From NCBI GenBank assembly GCA_013397795.1, contig VZTJ01000752.1:261238-325237 (forward strand): a stretch of 64,000 nucleotides of DNA. Reading direction: 5' to 3'. The notes below the pieces were generated by a model. That model was not told the DNA's origin and ran no database searches. It saw only the letters and a list, made by a program, of their open reading frames with translations. Origin of the DNA: Orthonyx spaldingii (Eukaryota > Chordata > Aves > Passeriformes > Orthonychidae). Positions 1-13,420 of the stretch are shown here, one piece after another (position 1 is the stretch's first letter; each line of letters opens with the position of its first letter). The position numbers were made by a program, and so were the translations under genes.

Positions 1-439
1 CTTGGCTCTGATGCCACTCTGGCTACTGCTCCTGCATCTCCTCCCGTGTCTGCCCTGGCTTTGCACCGTGTCAGGTGCCCTCTGGCATGGGAGCAGAAAG
101 GGGCTGAGCCGGGGAGTGATGACTTTCTGCCCCTGGGAATGGCTGGTGTGAGAACCAGAAGAAATCACTTTTAGAAACCCTGTGCCAGGTCAGGGCTGTC
201 AGTGGATGCCAACCCATGCCAGGGCCCACAGCGTGTGCCAGGGGAAGGGCAGAGGAGACAGAAAGGTGTGGGGTGCAAGCCCAGGGCAGGTAGAAGGGCA
301 GGGGACTTGGCTGCAGCCACATGGAGGGGACACGGCCGAGGAACAGCAGCCACTGTGCCATGGGGCAGAAATGAGGCTGGAGTGGAACATAAGGGCACTT
401 TTTCCAAACAGGCAAAACTGTGAATTTTGCTAAGTGTGT
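1..439. other. Non-coding, nothing recognised
   Basis: This is unique-looking sequence with overlapping chance frames on both strands and no known domain. Confidence 0.4.
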
Positions 440-585
440 CATAGAATCATGGAATCAGAAAATATCTTGAGCTGGGAGGGGCCCACAAAGATTGACTCAA
501 CTTCTGGCCCTGCACAGGACAACCCCAACGATCCCACCGTGTGCCTGAGAGCATTGGCCAAATGCTCCTTGAACTCATGGAGATT
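440..585 (-). mobile_element. CR1 LINE 3' fragment
   Basis: The plus strand begins 'catagaatcatggaatcag' and runs through 'ctggccctgcacaggacaac' and 'gtgcctgagagcattg', the reverse complement of a CR1 3' end of the type with 'ggccctgcacaggacacccc'. It is 5'-truncated. Confidence 0.8.
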
Positions 586-3535
586 TTTTTCCTGGGCTCT
601 GTCTCATGTCTGTAGCTGTCCTGGCTCCCGAGGAACATGGCAATCCCAGGGGAAAGCACTTGTGCTGTGAGGAGGTAGGGAGCACATGGCTTCTCTGGCT
701 GGGTACAGCTCTGAGGAGCACGATAGGCACTGACATCTTCTGGCCTACAGGTGCACGATGCCGTGGTGCTTTCTGTGCCCACACACAGAGCTGCAGACTG
801 AGGGGGAGGCTGATGGACCCTCCTGCCATTCCCTCTTTCACCTTCCAGTCAGAGCAGCCAGTGCAGCACCTGCTTTGAGTTGGATGTTGGGCAAAAATCA
901 CAATTTTTCTTTTCCGTTACCATTCTGAAAGTTCATGTCTTTGGTGATTCCCATGAAAGAGAAGTCCATAAAGAATTGGTTTGGGTTGATCAAAAGAATA
1001 GAAACCATGTTGGTTTTTTCCCTCCCCTCGCGAGTTGACATTAAAAAAAAATCATTCCAGAAAAGACATTCTAAACCAAAAGTAATTAGAAAAGAAAAAT
1101 ACTTCCTGTCCAGAAAATGTCCAAACAGGACTTCTCAGCCTCTTTAAAACTCTTTTTACATGTAAGCCTCACTTAATAGGATTCAGAGTTGGCAAGTGGA
1201 TGAGCTAGGTCAACCTTAACATTTTCATTAGCATGAGCACATCAAATCTAAAAAAAACCAGTAAACTGAAAAGAAATATTAGGGCATGAATGAGAGCAAG
1301 GAACACCTTTTTAAATCAAGAAAAATGAGATTACAAGTATACGTCCTTTCTTCCCACCATGTCCTTTGGAGCAGCCGCAGCCCAGCAACATCCTGATTTT
1401 TGGCAACTAAATGGTCTCCACTAGATCCCTGAAAAGAACCTCACATCACCTTGTGTCCAGAGTGTAGGGTTGTTCCCTGCCCTTCTCCGGGTCTCTGCTG
1501 CATTTCGGGTTCCCACTTACCAGGCTTTTTGGGGACAAAATTCCTCCTGTGGGCGGAATTATTCTCTTAACAGCTAGAACAGCTACCAGGGAAAGGTGGA
1601 CCCAGGAGCATCTTCCTCTTTGCTGCCCAGCCAAAACCTTTTGAACAAGATAATGAGCAGCAAACAGCAAACCAATACAACTGGTGCATCTGCAGCACTC
1701 CCCATGCAAAAGTCCTTGAAACCAAATGAGTATTGGGAATACGTCCCCTCCCAGCTACTGCAAAAATGAACCCTGTTCTGGATGGAACCAGGACAGCAGG
1801 TCAAGATGAGCCAAGGGTGGTTGTAAGGCACAAGGCTGTTCTAGGCAGCCAAAAACTCTCTGGCTCAGGCTCCTGTCAGCCACCTGGAGATGTTCTGGTG
1901 CCCGCAGTGCCTCAGAAGCAGCTCATCCACTGCAGTCTGCCCTGCCTGCTCCGTGTCCTGCCCACACCTCCAAGACCTCTGTGGGCAGTTTGCACCAAAG
2001 TGCAGAGCAAGGGGATTTACAGCACCTTGTGCCCCCTGCGTGATGGTCAAACCACTCTTGGAGCCCACAGGGTGGGAACAGCAATGAATTCCTATGGAGA
2101 TATTCCTGGGAGAGTAAATGATCCACCTGGAGAGCAAGGCTGGCTGAAGAGCACCAAAGAAGCAGATAGTGATGAAGCAGACAGATCACAGGACCCTTAC
2201 AGGGTGTAAGGATCTGGGTCCATGTACACGTGCAGATAGCAGGACTCCTCTGCGTGCAAGAGGTGAGTGAGGAGGGTGTGACAGAGGCTGGTGCTGCTTT
2301 GATGCAGGAGCAAGATGTACTTTTTACGTACAAATTGCTGGGAAAGAATTTTATAGAGTCTCTCTATACAGACGCAAGACGAAGATACAAGAAAAATTAA
2401 CACAGAATAAATCTATCTCTGACTATTCAGGGTGAATGTTCAGTGCTACCTCTGGCTCAAGGGTGCCTAAATCACTGATTCCCAGGACCAGCCAGTGGGT
2501 CCAGACAGGTCGAGGGCAACACAAAAGTAGAGGCTATTGGAAGTTGTCCTCTGGTTGTTCCCAGAGGCTCTTGGTGAGTTTTCATGAGTGAACACCTGAG
2601 AGGGACAGGCTGGCTGTGCTGGTTACCTCGCATGACCCCAGTGCTTCCTGAGTGTGTCTGTGACTGGGGCTGGCTCTCAGACCACCAGCTTGGTACCCAT
2701 GTCCAGCTCAGAGAATCTGCTGAGGGCTCTGGTTCTCCTTTCAGGAGCAGGCTGGGGTGAAGGTGCTGTGGTTTGCACACACCTGCCACAGAAATGCTTC
2801 CAGCTGCAGATCAGGGGCTCCCGTAGCCATTGCCACCCACATCTTTCCTCTGATAGCCTGAGGTCTGCACAAAGTGGATTTGGCCCCATATATTCTCGAA
2901 AAGTATCAGTTGGAAGTCTAAGGAAAGGCAGTATTTGAACTGGGGAAGAAAGCTCTCTGAATACTGAGTTCCAGCTCCACTGGAGAGCCGAAAGCCCTCC
3001 TGGACTCTTTCTGTGGTGCCCACCGTTAATTTGTGTTTTCCTTGAACATCTGGCCCAGAGCAGCCACCTCTGTCCTGTTTCTTTTCACTGCACGCATCCC
3101 CCCTCTGCTGCCAGCTCTGACCCACCCGGGGCTGTGCAGGAGTCCCTGCAGCTGGTTCAACAATCCCCATTGTGTCCAGCCCTGCTCCAGTGACTTCCAG
3201 AGCACAGAGAGCTGATGGCAGAGCCCGTGGCCAGTGGGCAGGAACTCGATAGCCTGGAACTGACCAGAAGTGCAGGAAGACACACGGGGGTCTTTCACAC
3301 TGAGAGGGTCTGGCAGCACACAACTGCTCCTGTCAGTTCTCTGGCTGGCAGGAAAGCAGAGGAAGGCTCTGCCAGGCTGCATAGTCACAGACCACGGGGA
3401 AGTGCTACAGGAGTTGGGGCCAAAGCTGCTGAGATGGGGAGGAATTGGGACAAGGCACTACTGGGAGAGCACTGGGCCAGGCTGCCTCTCCCCTTGAAAG
3501 CCACATCTCGGGGGTGTAACACCAAATCATGTATA
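586..3535. other. Non-coding, no gene recognised
   Basis: About 3 kb with an AT-rich stretch at 900-1340. The frames here are short and overlap on both strands. No repeat family or exon was recognised. Confidence 0.4.
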
Positions 3536-3640
3536 AAATCATAGAGTCATTAAGGTCCTCCAAGATCATCGAGTCCAACCTTCGACCAAATGCCACCATA
3601 TCAACTAAACCATATGACAAAGTACCACACCTCCAGCATT
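3536..3640 (-). mobile_element. CR1 LINE 3' fragment, short
   Basis: The plus strand shows 'aatcatagagtcattaaggt' followed by 'agatcatcgagtccaacctt' and a 'ccatatcaactaaaccatat' segment, the inverted 3' end of the CR1 type with 'ccactaaaccatgtccctaa'. It is truncated to about 100 bp. Confidence 0.8.
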
Positions 3641-5361
3641 GCCCTGGGGAGAATCTGATCCCAGAGTCCTGAGCCTGGCAAGTAAAGCAGTACTTTAGGT
3701 GAACTGAGGGTTGGAGTAGATGCACTGCTGAATCTTAGTGCAGCTTGTGTCTGTCACTACTTGGAAGTAGGCAAAATTTGGAAATATCTTACAGGGGACC
3801 AAACCTGACAAATGTTTTCATCGAAAATGTCTGAGTGACTGATTGAAATGCTTTATGCTCACATCAAAACATTTCATTCACTAAAAGCCAAGCCATGACA
3901 ATGCAATATTTAATGACAGGCAGCACCTGCACAAACTAACCTGAGGCTGATTTTGGAAAAATCAGAAGTAAAATGAAACCCCAATTGAAACAAAATCCTT
4001 CACTTCAGACTCAAACACCTCCAATATGTTTTCATTCAAAAAATTCTACCACATCTATGTGTCACCTGGAAACTTATGCATTTGATGAAGAGCACTTTTT
4101 GCTCTAGGAAACTTACTCCGAGAAAAGCCTGGTTTCCCTGGGCATTGTAGGGGGATCCTTTTGCTGCTTACAAGCAAATTACCATTTTGGGACCCCACAG
4201 GTGCCAGGCATTGCCCCTGCAGGAAAGCCCCTGCAGAAACCCTGGCCTTGATACTGAGCTGTGTTCAGGCACAGGAGATGTTTCCTGAGCAGCTGTTCCC
4301 CACCTCCCCTTGACGGAAAGCTGACGAGTTTCTGTGTTTCCCTGGCAGGTGGCTTTGAGGGGTCTGTGTTACCTCCATGGCAGGATGGAGAGGTGGCTCA
4401 AGTGTCAGGGAGGGAGCAATGCACAAAGAGCTGCAGGAGGAGCAGGGCCTGATGTTTGGGCTTCCTCCCCTTGCGTGTGACCTCCTGAACCTGCCAAATG
4501 TTGATGTCAGTGCTGCAGCTGTGCATCAGTCCCTCAAAGAACAGGAATCTGATTATTAGGGCACAGAGGATTGTACCTGATCTGGCACTCCTGGACAGAT
4601 CCTCAGAAGCTCCTGGAAAAGCACAAGATGTTTCTGGCAAGAAATAATAGGAAACTTTGATTAGAAATCTGTGTCTTTCTGCCTGTGATTCCTCAGAGCA
4701 AACTCTTTGCTCCAGTGATAACTGATTTCTCTTCACCAGAATGTGAAAAAAGATCTTAGGTCAGAGGAAAAGGAGCACTTAATGTGCCAGATGTGAGCAG
4801 ATGGCTTTATGCCCAAATGCTTGGCCTCACAGAGAGGGACTGCTTCTCAAATCCTTGTCAGAAAGCTCTGTGGAGATGAAGAATGCAGGTCCCCAAGAGT
4901 TAAGGTCCCATGTGGGATTTAAAGCATGCAGGTCCCCAAGAGTGAAGGTCCCATGTGGGATTTATCCGGGGAAGGTTGTGTGGGAGACAGAGGCTCCCCT
5001 GTTAGCACAGCTCGGCCAGGAGGTGAGGAGAAGCCTCATCTCCATCTTGGCTCTGTGCACCACCAAGCCCTGCCCTGCACCCTCACACGGCCGAGCTGCA
5101 GCCGGCCCGGAGCTCCCGGTGCCCCAGGCCAGGGGCTGCCGCGCTCTGTGGAGCCCGGCCCAGCTGCTCCCCAGACTCAGCTCCTCTGAAAGGCCTCTTG
5201 GACCCTGTTTTGCTTTAAGCATTCCTTGCACCTCCTGCAGATTCCCACTACTCTCAGAAGTGCTTCGCTGTGGGGGGGATCAGGACGGCAGCTCAGCCCC
5301 AGCAAGGTCTGTCCAGCCACAAGGATCCTCACAGGGCTGCAGGTGCCTCGGATGCTGTGTC
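3641..5361. other. Non-coding, no gene recognised
   Basis: This contains a 43-bp duplication (listed separately) and an otherwise unremarkable unique sequence. A 317-codon frame from 4801 runs into the CR1 copy and is not a gene. Confidence 0.4.
4883..4968. repeat. 43-bp tandem duplication
   Basis: The block starting atgcaggtccccaagagt occurs at 4883 and again at 4926 with only a couple of differences, so it is a recent local duplication. Confidence 0.85.
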
Positions 5362-5846
5362 GGTTCTGGGGCCCTCCTGACGGACATCGAGACACTGGAG
5401 AGTGTCCAGGGAAGAGAATGGAGCTGGGGAAGGCTCTGGAGCACAAGTCTGATGAGGGAGCTGGGGAGCTCAGCCTGGAGAAAAGGAGGCTCAGGGGGCC
5501 CTTCTGGCTCTGCACAACTCCCTGACAGGAGGGGGCAGCCAGGGGGGTCGGGCTCTGCTCCCAGGGAACAGGGACAGGAGGAGAGGGAACGGCCTCAAGT
5601 TGTGTCAGTGGAGATTCAGGTTGGATATTGGGACAAATGTCTTCACAGAAAGGGTGGTCAGGCCCTGGCACAGCTGCCAAGGGCAGCGGTGGAGTCACTA
5701 TCCCTGGAAGTGTTCCAAAGATGTGTGGATGTGGCACTTGGGGATGTGGGCTAGTGGTGAACATGGTGGCAACTGAGGGAACATTGGACTCAATGACCTT
5801 AAAGGGCTTTTCCAACCTCAATGATTCTGATCCCATGACTCTGTAA
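5362..5846 (+). mobile_element. CR1 LINE 3' region
   Basis: Forward CR1 landmarks appear in order: the 'ggacatcgagacactggaga' block, 'cagcctggagaaaaggaggc', 'ttggatattgggacaaatgt', 'atccctggaagtgttccaaa', and the tail 'gggcttttccaacctcaatg' plus a degraded 'attctgatcccatgactctg'. It includes the end of the reverse-transcriptase ORF and the 3'UTR. Confidence 0.9.
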
Positions 5847-6837
5847 GCTCAGACTCCATGTGAGGCATGAACTTGCAGCAAACCATGGAAAATATGTGTG
5901 CAGCACATCTGCACTGAGAAACACCAGTGCCAGCCTTCAGCCAGACACAGCAGAGGTGAGTGAGGCCCCTGTCCCCAAGGCTGGCAGTGTCAGCCAGGGG
6001 CTGGCAGGAGGGACAAGGGAGGCAGAGCTGTCTCAGGAAACACTCAGGGAAGTGTTTCTGTTCCCAGAAACCCTCGAGCACTGATCCTTCCCACACCTGA
6101 TTTGGAAGGGCCGTGCAGAGGCCTGTGTTTAAACAGCGCTTTTTAAACACTCCCAGCCACGATGACCAACCAAGAAAGACAATTCAGTGTCATAAACATC
6201 TGGAACAGCCCAGGCTGTGCCCTCATGCCTGGAACAGGTGGAAGGCTCAGCTCTGGTGTCTGTGGCACTGCTGCAGCCAGCTCTGGTGCCAGCAGTGTCA
6301 CAGTGCTGGCTGACACACACGGCAAGGTGGGCTGCTGTGAGTGTTCCCATCTGGCTTGAGGTGCACCGTGAGGCCAAGTTTCTTCTCATCAACACTGCCC
6401 TGCTCTTATAAGTGCTGCTTTCAGAGCTATCCTTTGAACCCAAGCTTGGGCTTGCCCCTGGAAACACCAGGGGAGCTGGGATCAGCTGGGAAACCAAGAT
6501 TTGATGTAGTGTCAGCACTCTAGCTGTCCTCACTATCCCGATTTTCAAGCAGAACCAGCTATGGCTTTTCTTTTTGGCCCATGAATCATAAAATGTGGGC
6601 ACCAACTCCTCCAGCAAGGTGCATCCTGCTGGGTCCTGTGATGGGATGTTAGGTTGGAGCGTTGGCTTCAGTGACTGAACAACAGCCAGAGAAAAACATT
6701 GTTTTAGCTCTGTGTTATCCAGATTTTCACCTGTGCCTGCAAGACCAGGGTCCAGGTGCCATCACTGCTGTACCACGAGGGATCAGGTGGGGTCAGTCTG
6801 TCCAGGCTCAGCCCCTACCAGGCAGGATCCAAACACA
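5847..6837. other. Non-coding, nothing recognised
   Basis: About 1 kb of unique-looking sequence between two CR1 copies; only chance frames. Confidence 0.4.
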
Positions 6838-7515
6838 GTCATAGAATCCAGTCCAAATACAGTCATAGAATCATGGAAGGACTTGGGTTGCAAGGGACCT
6901 TAAAACTCACCTCGTTCCACCCCCTTCCAAGGGCAGGGACACCTTCCACTATCCCAGGTTGCTCCAAGCTCCATCCAGCCTGGCTGTGGACACTTCCAGG
7001 GATCCAGGAGCAGCCACAGCTTACCTGGGCACCCTGTGCCAGCACCCCAGCACCCTCACAGGGAAGAATTTCTTCCTAATATCGAATCTAAACATTTCCC
7101 TCCTTCATCTTAAGGTCATTTCCCCAGGTCCTATCAGTACATGCCCTTGTGAAGGGTCGCTCTACAGCTCTGTAAGCCCATTTTAGGCACTGGAAGGGGC
7201 TCTCAGGTCTCCCTGGAGCCTTCTCCAGGCTGAACACCCCCAGCTCTCCCAGTCTGGCTCCAGACCAAAGGGTCTCCAGCCCTGGGATCAACGTAGTGAC
7301 TTTGTCTGGCCTTGTTCCAGCAGGTCCAAGATTTTCTTCTGTTGAGGGCGCCAGAGCTGGACTCAGCACTGCAGATGGGGTTTCACAAGAGTAGATGGGA
7401 AGAGCCACCTCCCATAAGCTGCTGGTTATCCCTCTTCTGGTGCAGCCCAGCACATGGCGACGGTTTCTGGGTCCCAGTGCACATGGCCAGGGCATGTTGA
7501 GCTTCTCTGCAGATG
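6838..7515 (-). mobile_element. CR1 LINE fragment, about 680 bp
   Basis: The plus strand begins with repeated 'catagaatc' units and 'gacttgggttgcaagggacc', then 'gaagaatttcttcctaatat', 'ccttctccaggctgaacacc' and 'gggcgccagagctggactca', ending near 'gcatgttgagcttctctg'. This is an inverted CR1 covering the end of ORF2 and the 3'UTR. Confidence 0.9.
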
Positions 7516-7739
7516 TGGGGTTGCTGCTCTTTGCAAATGCCAGGGCCTTGAGTGTCCTTGAAAATCCCAGCCTGCATAGGTAGCCCGTTGTCTAAGCAGC
7601 TGCTTCTCACAGTCGTGACTAAAGCAGTGGCACAACCCAGACTAAAAGAGCAAAGTGCAAACCTCAGGGGAGGTTCTGCTGCCCCATCATTGCAATGGGC
7701 AGCTCCTCTCAGGGCAAAGCAGGGGATTAGAACCATAGC

Positions 7740-7900
7740 AACATAGAATTACAGACTGATTTGGGTTGGGAGGGCCTTAAGGCACATCTCATCCCAGCTC
7801 GCCTGCCAAGGGAGGGGACAGGGTCAGGGTTAGGGTTCCACCAGACCAGGTTGCTCAGAGCTCCATCCAGCCTGATCCATCCTGTATCCTTGCAACACAC
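7740..7900 (-). mobile_element. CR1 LINE 3' fragment, degraded
   Basis: The reverse-complement CR1 tail is seen as 'gatttgggttgggagggcct' and 'ccaggttgctcagagctcca'. A short 'gggttagggtt' inside is coincidental. Confidence 0.75.
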
Positions 7901-10900
7901 CTCCCTGCTGGTGAAGAGCACTACAGGACACCTGAGTCCATGATAAAATGCACAGGCACGGGGTTCTTATTCCCCCACAACCCTTCCCCACCTCTCCTGT
8001 GTCTCTCAGCCATTCTGCTCAGAGGAGGACCCTGCTGACCTGGCTGCTGGGGCCCAAAGCACACGAAACACAAGAGAGACAACTGGCAGGTGTCTCTGCC
8101 AGCTCGGGGCTGGACACAACCATCACTCTTTGTTTACCCAAAGTTTTGGCCAAGTCTTTTGGGACTGGATGCAGTTTCCCACCCAGGGGCTTTAAGTGTT
8201 GTCTGGGACAGCCTGTGGTGTTGCAGACATCCCTGTGGATACAATGCAGGACCCACGGAAATCCCTAACGTGGTGACTGGAAGTCAAGGTGAATGCAGGG
8301 TGCCACAGTGCCCCGGTTTAGATCCCTGGGGGTCAGTGCAGAAAAGGTCCCAGGGGGCTGCATGAAGCAGCTGCTGTTGTGCAAAGCATTTGTCACTGTC
8401 AGGCACAAAATCCTTGTTTCCAAACTGGAGAGATATGGATTAGAGGGATGAGCTACTCAATGGATAAGGAATTGGCTGGATGCTGGCATGCAAAGAGTTC
8501 TGGTCTTGAGAGGAGAAAACCTGTCATGACCTAACACCTGCTGAGCAGCAAGGCAATGTCCAGGCTTTGCCTTTCAGCTCGTTTGGCCTGAAGGTGGTGT
8601 TCTCTGGGCCAAAACAAGGCAGAGAAGGAACAATCACATCATGACAGAGCTGAATTCATTTAATGCACTCAAGCAGGAACGGAAGGCAATAATTCACTCT
8701 GGAGCAGGACTGCCTTGGGATGGTCTGGCACAGCAGATTGATTTATATTTAGAGTTGGGCTTGGCAGGTGCTTTTATGGAACAGAAGTTTGGGTTTCAAT
8801 TGTATTCAACCTGTCCCAAAAGTTGTTGAAACCATTCTGCTTTGTGGCACGGCCAACTATTAACTAGGTCAGTTGGGAAAGAAGTGCACAAAACTGCCCT
8901 CTTCTGTTTCCTGGGAACTGGGTAGTGCTGGGTGCTGTCAGAGGCATGGCCCTAGCACTGATCAGAGATCAGAGCCTCTTCAACATCCCGTGCCCAAATA
9001 TCTGGGTGGATTGGCAGAAACATGGGGGCCAGGAGGAGTTGGGGCCTCCCCTGCCCCAGACCTCTCCCCTGGTCCCCAGCCCCTCGTGCTGGTGTGAGGA
9101 CTGACCATTGAAAGGGCAGTCGAGGCCAGATTTTCCCTGCACTGTGGCAGAAGGACAGACAACGCACCCTTGCCATGGGGCTGTCCTGGCAAGGGTGTCC
9201 AGGGTGTTCACTCTGGAACCTGGATCCCTGCTTTGGGCTCCGTTAGACAAGGCTTTGCTGTCAGAGCTGTGGGGATGGACAAGCCTCTGCTGCTTAATTA
9301 AATGTTTGCCTTCATCATGAGACTCTGAGTAAATGAAAACTCAAAAAAAAATTGCTCCTGCAAATGTTTCTGCCTTCCCTTTATTTTGTGTAGGAGGATG
9401 AGTTTGCACAGAGGGGAACCTTAGGGAAGGAGAACAGGCTCTGGGGGATTTACAGGCAATCCCTGCCTGAATTCCAATGGCTGAGCTTGCCTATGGGGAT
9501 GGAGTAAGGAAAAGGAGAAAAAAAAAAAAATCAGAATCTGACACAATTCAGAAGCTTAAATAAAATTTAAAATATTTGTTTCAGTATCATTTAGGTCCTG
9601 CATCTAGAGCTTTACAAAAACTGAGAAGCACCGTTTGTCCTGCTGGTACTGGGGTGGAAAACCGCAAGAATGATGTTATGTGCAGGGATGGGATCTCACT
9701 GGACATCTCCCACTGATATCTGGAAGAGGTGTCAGAGGCCGTGGCATGAGTCTGGACATGGATTTCATCCATTTGCCTTCCCCCAGCACCCAAACACCAG
9801 AACTTTTGGGATGCATAGACTGGGGTTGCCCCCAGCATACCCCACCTGATGCTCCCACCTTTCTCTGGGCTGGGGCGGGAGGTGCAATGTCCCTGCAGCA
9901 CAGAGCGTGGGCTGGTGCCCAGATTGTCTGTGGGCTGATAACCTGTAGGTAGTGTCTGTGCTGAGGGTGCTAAAGTGTCCCTAACTCCTCATCCTGAAGC
10001 TCCCTGTGAGCTTCTCACCAGCTCTCTCAGGCAATGACCTCAGGGTGTCCAAGGCCATAACGTCCGGGAGCTGGAGCACTCAGCGAGCCCTCAGGAGAGG
10101 CTGTGCCAAAGCTGTGCAGCTGCAGCTCACATGGGGTTAAACCAGACATTTGGTAAAGACACAGCACCTGGAGCAGTGAAAAATCTAAGCGATGGGGCAG
10201 CCTGAAGTTTTGCATCCCTTTTGCACCTGAAAGGATGATAAGGTGTTGGTGTTGTGGGTGTAGCATTTCCTGCTCTGTGCCTGCTGCACCCACACCACAA
10301 GGGAAGGGATTTCAAAAGCACCATGTGGGCAGTTGCAAGTTGCAAAAGAGTTTTTTTCTAGCTGAAAACAGGTCCCTCCTCACCCCACACAGCCCACAAG
10401 ACCTCACCTCTTGCACTGACTTTCTCACCATGCACCCACACGCTTGTGTGAGCTGGCGTGTGATTCTGCCTGTCAGGTCCTAATGCACTATCAAAGGCAT
10501 CAGGGAGAAGGTATGAGGTAAGTGAAATAGGGCTGGGACATTTTTATGTTCTGAATAAGGGAGAGGGGGGTCACAAAGCAGTCATGGTTGAGAAATCTGG
10601 CAAAAGAAGTGTCAAAGCAGGTGGGGTAAGCTGCACCCAGAGGCAGAAAACCTTCCCAGCCCAAGGATCCAGGCTCTGGCTGCCATCTGTGAGTGGAGCT
10701 GGTACTCAAAAGGCAAACCTTGCCTGTTGCAAGCACCCTGTGCTCGGGACCCTCCCTGTCTGCTTTGCTGACAGGGCAGGACAACGGAGGCAGTTCCGGA
10801 AGCAAAGAAAGTTCCAATTCCTCCAGCCAATTACCTCATGGCAGTAAATCTTCCATCTCTCTTTCCCAGTCACAGGTGAAGCCTGTCTATTGTCTGGGGA

Positions 10901-13420
10901 GCCTGTCTGTCTGCCCCAGCACAAAAGGGAGAACAATCAGTGGGTTTGTGTAACATCCGTTGCATTAAAATGCAGAAGAATAAAGCAGGGAAAGGGCCAA
11001 GAAGAGCTGGGTGGGGAAGAGATTTCCAAGAGGCTGCTGTGATGCAGGGGTGTCTGGTTTGCAGAGGCTTCCAGCCTGCTGGTGCAGGTGTCATTCAGGC
11101 TGGATGCTGGTCAGGGATGTGCTGCGGAGGACTGGGGATCCCTCAGGGTTTTCAGAGAAGGAGTGGTGCTGGCCTGGAAGGGGCTTGCTGCCCACAGCAC
11201 TGTCCAAATCCTGTCCATACACCCTAAAGCTGTCCTCCCTGAGGCCAAGCTGCCTCGCCTTCAGGCAGCTAAGTGGCAAACAGCCCCTGAGGGCTGGTAG
11301 ATCATCATGGTGGGCATCTTCTGGTTCCCTCTGTGTTGCCCCACTGCACTGCCAGGCCTTGATCTGCATGAGTAGAAAATGGAGAGAAGGAAATATTTTG
11401 TGATAACCAGATCCAGACTTCGGCAGAGCACCACCTCTCTGTTGTTGCCATCAGGCCCCATGGTCCTGTGTGTTCCCTGGTTGATTACAAGTCAATGGAT
11501 GTCAATGCAGGTGCACTCTCCAGCCTTGCAGCTTGCTGGAGCCGGATATGAGCGCCTTCACCTTGCCTTTGGAAAGTTCAAGGCATGGTTCTTCCAAGGA
11601 AAGACCAAGGTTCTGGGGGAATCAAGTTTGTATCCAGCCCACGTGTCATGGGGCAGACACCGTGTGCCTGCTGCATCCTGCACTGTGCCTGTGGAGACAC
11701 CAGGAGCAGCTGCAGCAATGTCTGCATTCTGAGACCTTTTCTGCAGTCTGGAAGAACCAGGAGCTGCACTTGTGAACTGATGGAGCTGGGCTGCCCCACA
11801 GTTTGAGTCCTTCCACCTGCAGTCCTCTCTCTCAAGCCAAGTTATGGCCAGACTCCATATCCCAGTCCTGCTAGACAAGATCGCTGAGAGTAGGAGACAG
11901 AAGCCCTAATGAAAGAGAATTTCCTTTAAAGTGAACTTCTGATGAGACAACAGAGTGAGTCCAGAGTTGTGCAGACCGTGAGAGACTGAGGATAACCAAG
12001 TGAGGAGCAGACATCAGGCTTGTCGGAACCTTGGACATCTGGGTGATGCCTGACCACCACCTCTTCCTGCCCCTGCTGCACCACCAGCCTTGTTCTGCTG
12101 ACCTCCTGATCTGTGCCAAGTGTTTGAAGGCCCAAGTGCAGGAGAGGAGCAGCTTCTGTGGGGCTCTGGACAGGTATGAAGGGCACATCCTTCGTGCATG
12201 TGTGACAGGGACATCCCACGGGGTGTGCCCTGGAGAGCCCGGCTGCCTGCAGGAGGTCAGGCTGGCCACAGGACTGTGAGGCAGTTGCAGGACAGCACAG
12301 GATGCTTTTCTCCTTTGTCTTCCAGCACTGCTGCACTCTGCTCTGCTCAGTGCTTTGACAGGCACTGGCTGGGGTGGGCACCTCTTGTCAGTGTTGTGTC
12401 ACCCTTTTCTCTGTTCTCTCCAGGACACAGAATAACACACCCAGTGATGCTAGCAGGTACTTTCTGTACAGCCTAGGCTGGGACGGGGTTCACCTGTAGC
12501 CCAGAAGGCAGCAGAGAAAGGGGCAGCAGGCAGGAGGTGGATGCTGCAGAGTGGAGGCACAGCAAGGCTCTGGCTGCAGGCGCAGCTCCAGATGACTCCT
12601 CTGCCCTATCTGAGTGGAGCTGACCTTGGACACAGAGACTGAGGTGTTTGTGTGGGTAATCCAGGGAATACTTTGGGGTTTGACTGCCTTCCCACTCAGG
12701 ATGTGGCCATGCACCTTGGGATATGGGCAGACACCTTATCATGGTTGGAACAGTTGCTGGCAGCCTGATCGTGTATAAACCATCTTTAGAGCCATGGCTT
12801 GACTTGTTTCAGGTCCCTGTGGTTCTTTAGGGTGGAAGGAGGCAACTCTGGATGACAGTGAGACAAGGAGCATCACCCTCTGCTGGTCCAGCATCTCATC
12901 CAACTCCAGTTTGCTGTTTTTATCTCATGCGGTTCAATTGTGCAAAATGTTTCTGGGGGAAAACAGTGATTGTGTTATTTCTTCCCCACATTTTGGACTC
13001 GGCTTTGGGATCAGAAGCCTTTCATTGCCCCAACAGGCTTAGGCACAGAGAAAGACAGAGCCTTCTACACTGTGTGTTAGAGCTGACACAGCTACCGTGA
13101 CCCACCCAACTGCTGAACATTGTGGGGGGGATCTGAAAGCACCATCACAGCCCCAAAGTGATTTTTGAGTCCAGTCTGTTCTGGTGAGTGATGGCTGAAG
13201 GCTGATGACTCCTTAGCAAGCTGCACAGGTGTCCACACATGACCTTGAGCTGTTTCTCACAGCCACAAAACACAGGTCAGTGTCCTGAAGGGCCCTTGGA
13301 GTGGTCCCCATGCCGCTCCTGGCAGTTGGCAGGGCTGGATCAAGCTGTCTTTCACGGATGTTTTTGGGAAGTAGGGCTGGGAGTGTGCCACAGCCTCTCC
13401 ATCTGTCAGTGCCCCAGCAG
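7901..13420. other. Non-coding, no gene recognised
   Basis: About 5.5 kb. Contents include a short A-run near 9520 and AT-rich DNA at 9530-9600. No domain, RNA gene or repeat family was recognised; frames of 60-165 codons overlap on both strands, as expected by chance in GC-rich bird DNA. Confidence 0.4.

Noticed and set aside
4801..5754. 317-codon plus-strand frame
   Set aside because: Its second half is CR1 3' sequence, read partly through the untranslated tail.
7820..7838. Telomere-like gggttagggtt
   Set aside because: It has fewer than two full repeats and lies inside a degraded CR1 where the consensus explains it.
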